64,000 nt of DNA from Stakelama portus (lineage in GTDB: Bacteria; Pseudomonadota; Alphaproteobacteria; Sphingomonadales; Sphingomonadaceae), in NCBI RefSeq assembly GCF_003171655.1, contig NZ_QFZL01000001.1, positions 930,001-994,000 of the forward strand, read 5' to 3'. The first letter of the stretch is position 1. Each line of letters starts with the position of its first letter. Below, piece after piece: positions 62,710-64,000 of this stretch. Both the position numbers and the translations under genes were made by a program. Under the pieces are notes generated by a model. The model was not told the DNA's origin, did not search any database, and saw only the letters and a program-made list of their open reading frames with translations.

Positions 62710-64000
62710 GCCGATTCCTCTTCGGTTTTGAGCTCGAGCCGCGGGAACAACGGGGTGGGCTGTTCGAGCCGGAAATCGCTTTCGGCGAGCGGCGAATACC
62801 AATGCGATCCGATGGCCTCCGGCGTGCGCAGCTCAGGCGCGATGCCCATGCGATCGAGCAGCGTGGCAGCGTTTTTCGGGATCACCGGCAGGATCGACAC
62901 CGCCAGCTGGGCGATGCAGATATAGAGCGTCGCGAGCACCGTCTCCATCCGCTGCGGATCGGTTTTGCGCAGCGCCCAGGGCGCCTGTTCGTCGATATAG
63001 GCGTTGCAGGCAAACACCGCCTGCACCCATGCTTCGGTCGCCTGATGCAGCGCGAGGCTTTCGAACGCGGCAGGCACGGTTTCGCGCACCGCCTTGCCCA
63101 CGGTTTCGAACAAGGCCTCGTCGGCGGCATCATGGCCGTGAATCTGCGGCGGAGACGCACCGCAATTCTTGAAGATCTGAGTCAGCGTCCGCTGCGCCAG
63201 ATTGCCGAAGCTGTTGGCCAGATCGGCATTGGCCCGCGTGACGATCGCTTCGTCGCTGAACGTCCCGTCCTGCCCGAAGCTGACGTCGCGCAGCAGGAAA
63301 TAGCGCAGCGTATCGACGCCATAGAGCTCGGCCAGCGCCATCGGATCGACGACATTGCCGGTCGATTTCGACATTTTCTCGCCGCGATTGAGCAGGAAGC
63401 CGTGCCCGAACACCTGTTTGGGCAGCGGCAGCTTCGCCGACATCAAAAATGCAGGCCAATATACGGTGTGGAACCGGACAATGTCCTTGCCGATCAGATG
63501 CAGGTCCGCCGGCCAGTATTTTTCGAACATCACCGCGTCGTCGGGGTACCCGACTCCGGTGATGTAATTGGTCAGCGCGTCGACCCAGACATACATGACA
63601 TGTCCCGGGCTGCCCGGGACCGGCACGCCCCAGTCGAAACTGGTGCGGCTGACCGACAGATCGGCAAGCCCGCCCTCGACAAAGCGCAGAATCTCGTTGC
63701 GGCGGCTTTCGGGACGGATGAAATCGGGATTGGCGGCGAAGAAATCGAGCAAGGGCTGCTGATATCTGGAAAGGCGGAAGAACCAGGTTTCCTCGGCAGT
63801 CCATTCGACAGGGGTTCCTTGCGGCGACAGCTTCTGCCCCCCTTCCCCGTCGGTGAGTTCCTTTTCCTCGTAAAAAGCTTCGTCGCGAACCGAATACCAG
63901 CCTTCATAGCGATCGAGATACAGGTCGCCGGCATCCGCCATCGCCTTCCAGATCGCCTGACTGGCGGCATAATGTTCGGGTTCGACCGTGCGGATGAAGC
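62706..64000 (-). CDS. metG: methionyl-tRNA synthetase, C-terminal part
   Basis: The gene continues past the right edge; the frame is open through position 64000 with coding sequence reading FIRTVEPEHYAASQAIWKAM at the boundary. Visible are GDLYLDRYEGWYSVRDEAFY (zinc/connective peptide region), WVDALTNYITGVGYPDD, the KMSKS loop in RGEKMSKSTGNVVDPMAL, and the anticodon-binding helix bundle. The HIGH motif lies outside. No C-terminal tRNA-binding dimerisation domain is seen before the stop. It heads the metG-tatD operon. Confidence 0.95.
   Translation of the reverse strand, partial: FIRTVEPEHYAASQAIWKAMADAGDLYLDRYEGWYSVRDEAFYEEKELTDGEGGQKLSPQGTPVEWTAEETWFFRLSRYQQPLLDFFAANPDFIRPESRRNEILRFVEGGLADLSVSRTSFDWGVPVPGSPGHVMYVWVDALTNYITGVGYPDDAVMFEKYWPADLHLIGKDIVRFHTVYWPAFLMSAKLPLPKQVFGHGFLLNRGEKMSKSTGNVVDPMALAELYGVDTLRYFLLRDVSFGQDGTFSDEAIVTRANADLANSFGNLAQRTLTQIFKNCGASPPQIHGHDAADEALFETVGKAVRETVPAAFESLALHQATEAWVQAVFACNAYIDEQAPWALRKTDPQRMETVLATLYICIAQLAVSILPVIPKNAATLLDRMGIAPELRTPEAIGSHWYSPLAESDFRLEQPTPLFPRLELKTEEESA

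Overview
The window is a dense, GC-rich (by eye well above 60 %) alphaproteobacterial chromosome segment, most likely from the Sphingomonadales. Evidence for this: the dusB-ntrB-ntrC-ntrY-ntrX-hfq-hflX order, hdaA-ppk1-ppx, fused ispDF, a fused NAD(P)HX epimerase/dehydratase, several small conserved proteins of sphingomonad type, and above all a double-length Hfq. I count 68 protein-coding genes, two of them cut by the window ends. I see no rRNA, tRNA, CRISPR array, insertion sequence, prophage or integrase. No gene-free stretch exceeds about 180 bases. Many neighbours share stop/start bases (ATGA or TTGA), so most of the window is translationally coupled operons.

Left part (1-17 kb): an M1 aminopeptidase fragment, a radical SAM protein, a VOC protein, and a minus-strand operon (UDG-like protein, lytic transglycosylase, moaB). 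Divergent from it run ETF-ubiquinone oxidoreductase, a TPR protein with no ordinary start codon, and ispE. Then come an enoyl-CoA hydratase-like gene, an N-formylglutamate amidohydrolase, ilvD, a lipoprotein, nnrD/E and an rRNA (uracil-C5) methyltransferase. Facing these are rsmD and an rRNA pseudouridine synthase with a long Arg/Pro-rich tail.

Middle part (17-43 kb): a single-domain response regulator, an AmpG-like permease with an extra N-terminal membrane domain, a TPR protein, and a small unknown gene preceded by a Fur-like palindrome. Next is a biosynthetic run on the minus strand: trpF, trpB, a small membrane protein, trpA, accD, folC. It is followed by pyrF with lapA-like, a patatin/endonuclease pair, and purM-purN. 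Divergent from purM is a plus-strand operon of an envelope protein, hdaA, ppk1 and ppx, then a peptidase-inhibitor-like lipoprotein, rnd and aspS.

Right part (42-64 kb): a sulfide/persulfide module (ArsR-type sensor with two spaced cysteines, rhodanese, TauE/SafE exporter, divergent persulfide-dioxygenase-like hydrolase), a PPK2, a carbonic anhydrase, lipA, coq10-like, and an ispDF-unknown-pncC operon. The nitrogen/redox two-component cluster (ntrBC, ntrYX) leads into hfq and hflX. The end holds an exonuclease-like gene, mazG, and the metG-tatD-MBL-retropepsin operon.

The most unusual feature is hfq (57504-57995). It encodes two complete Hfq/Sm domains in one chain, 81 residues apart, with different RNA-face residues in each copy, and its leader carries two perfect back-to-back stem-loops. 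Second-tier items are the TPR gene starting at an AUGUAA junction, the Fur-like palindrome, the persulfide module and its operator, and the AmpG fusion.
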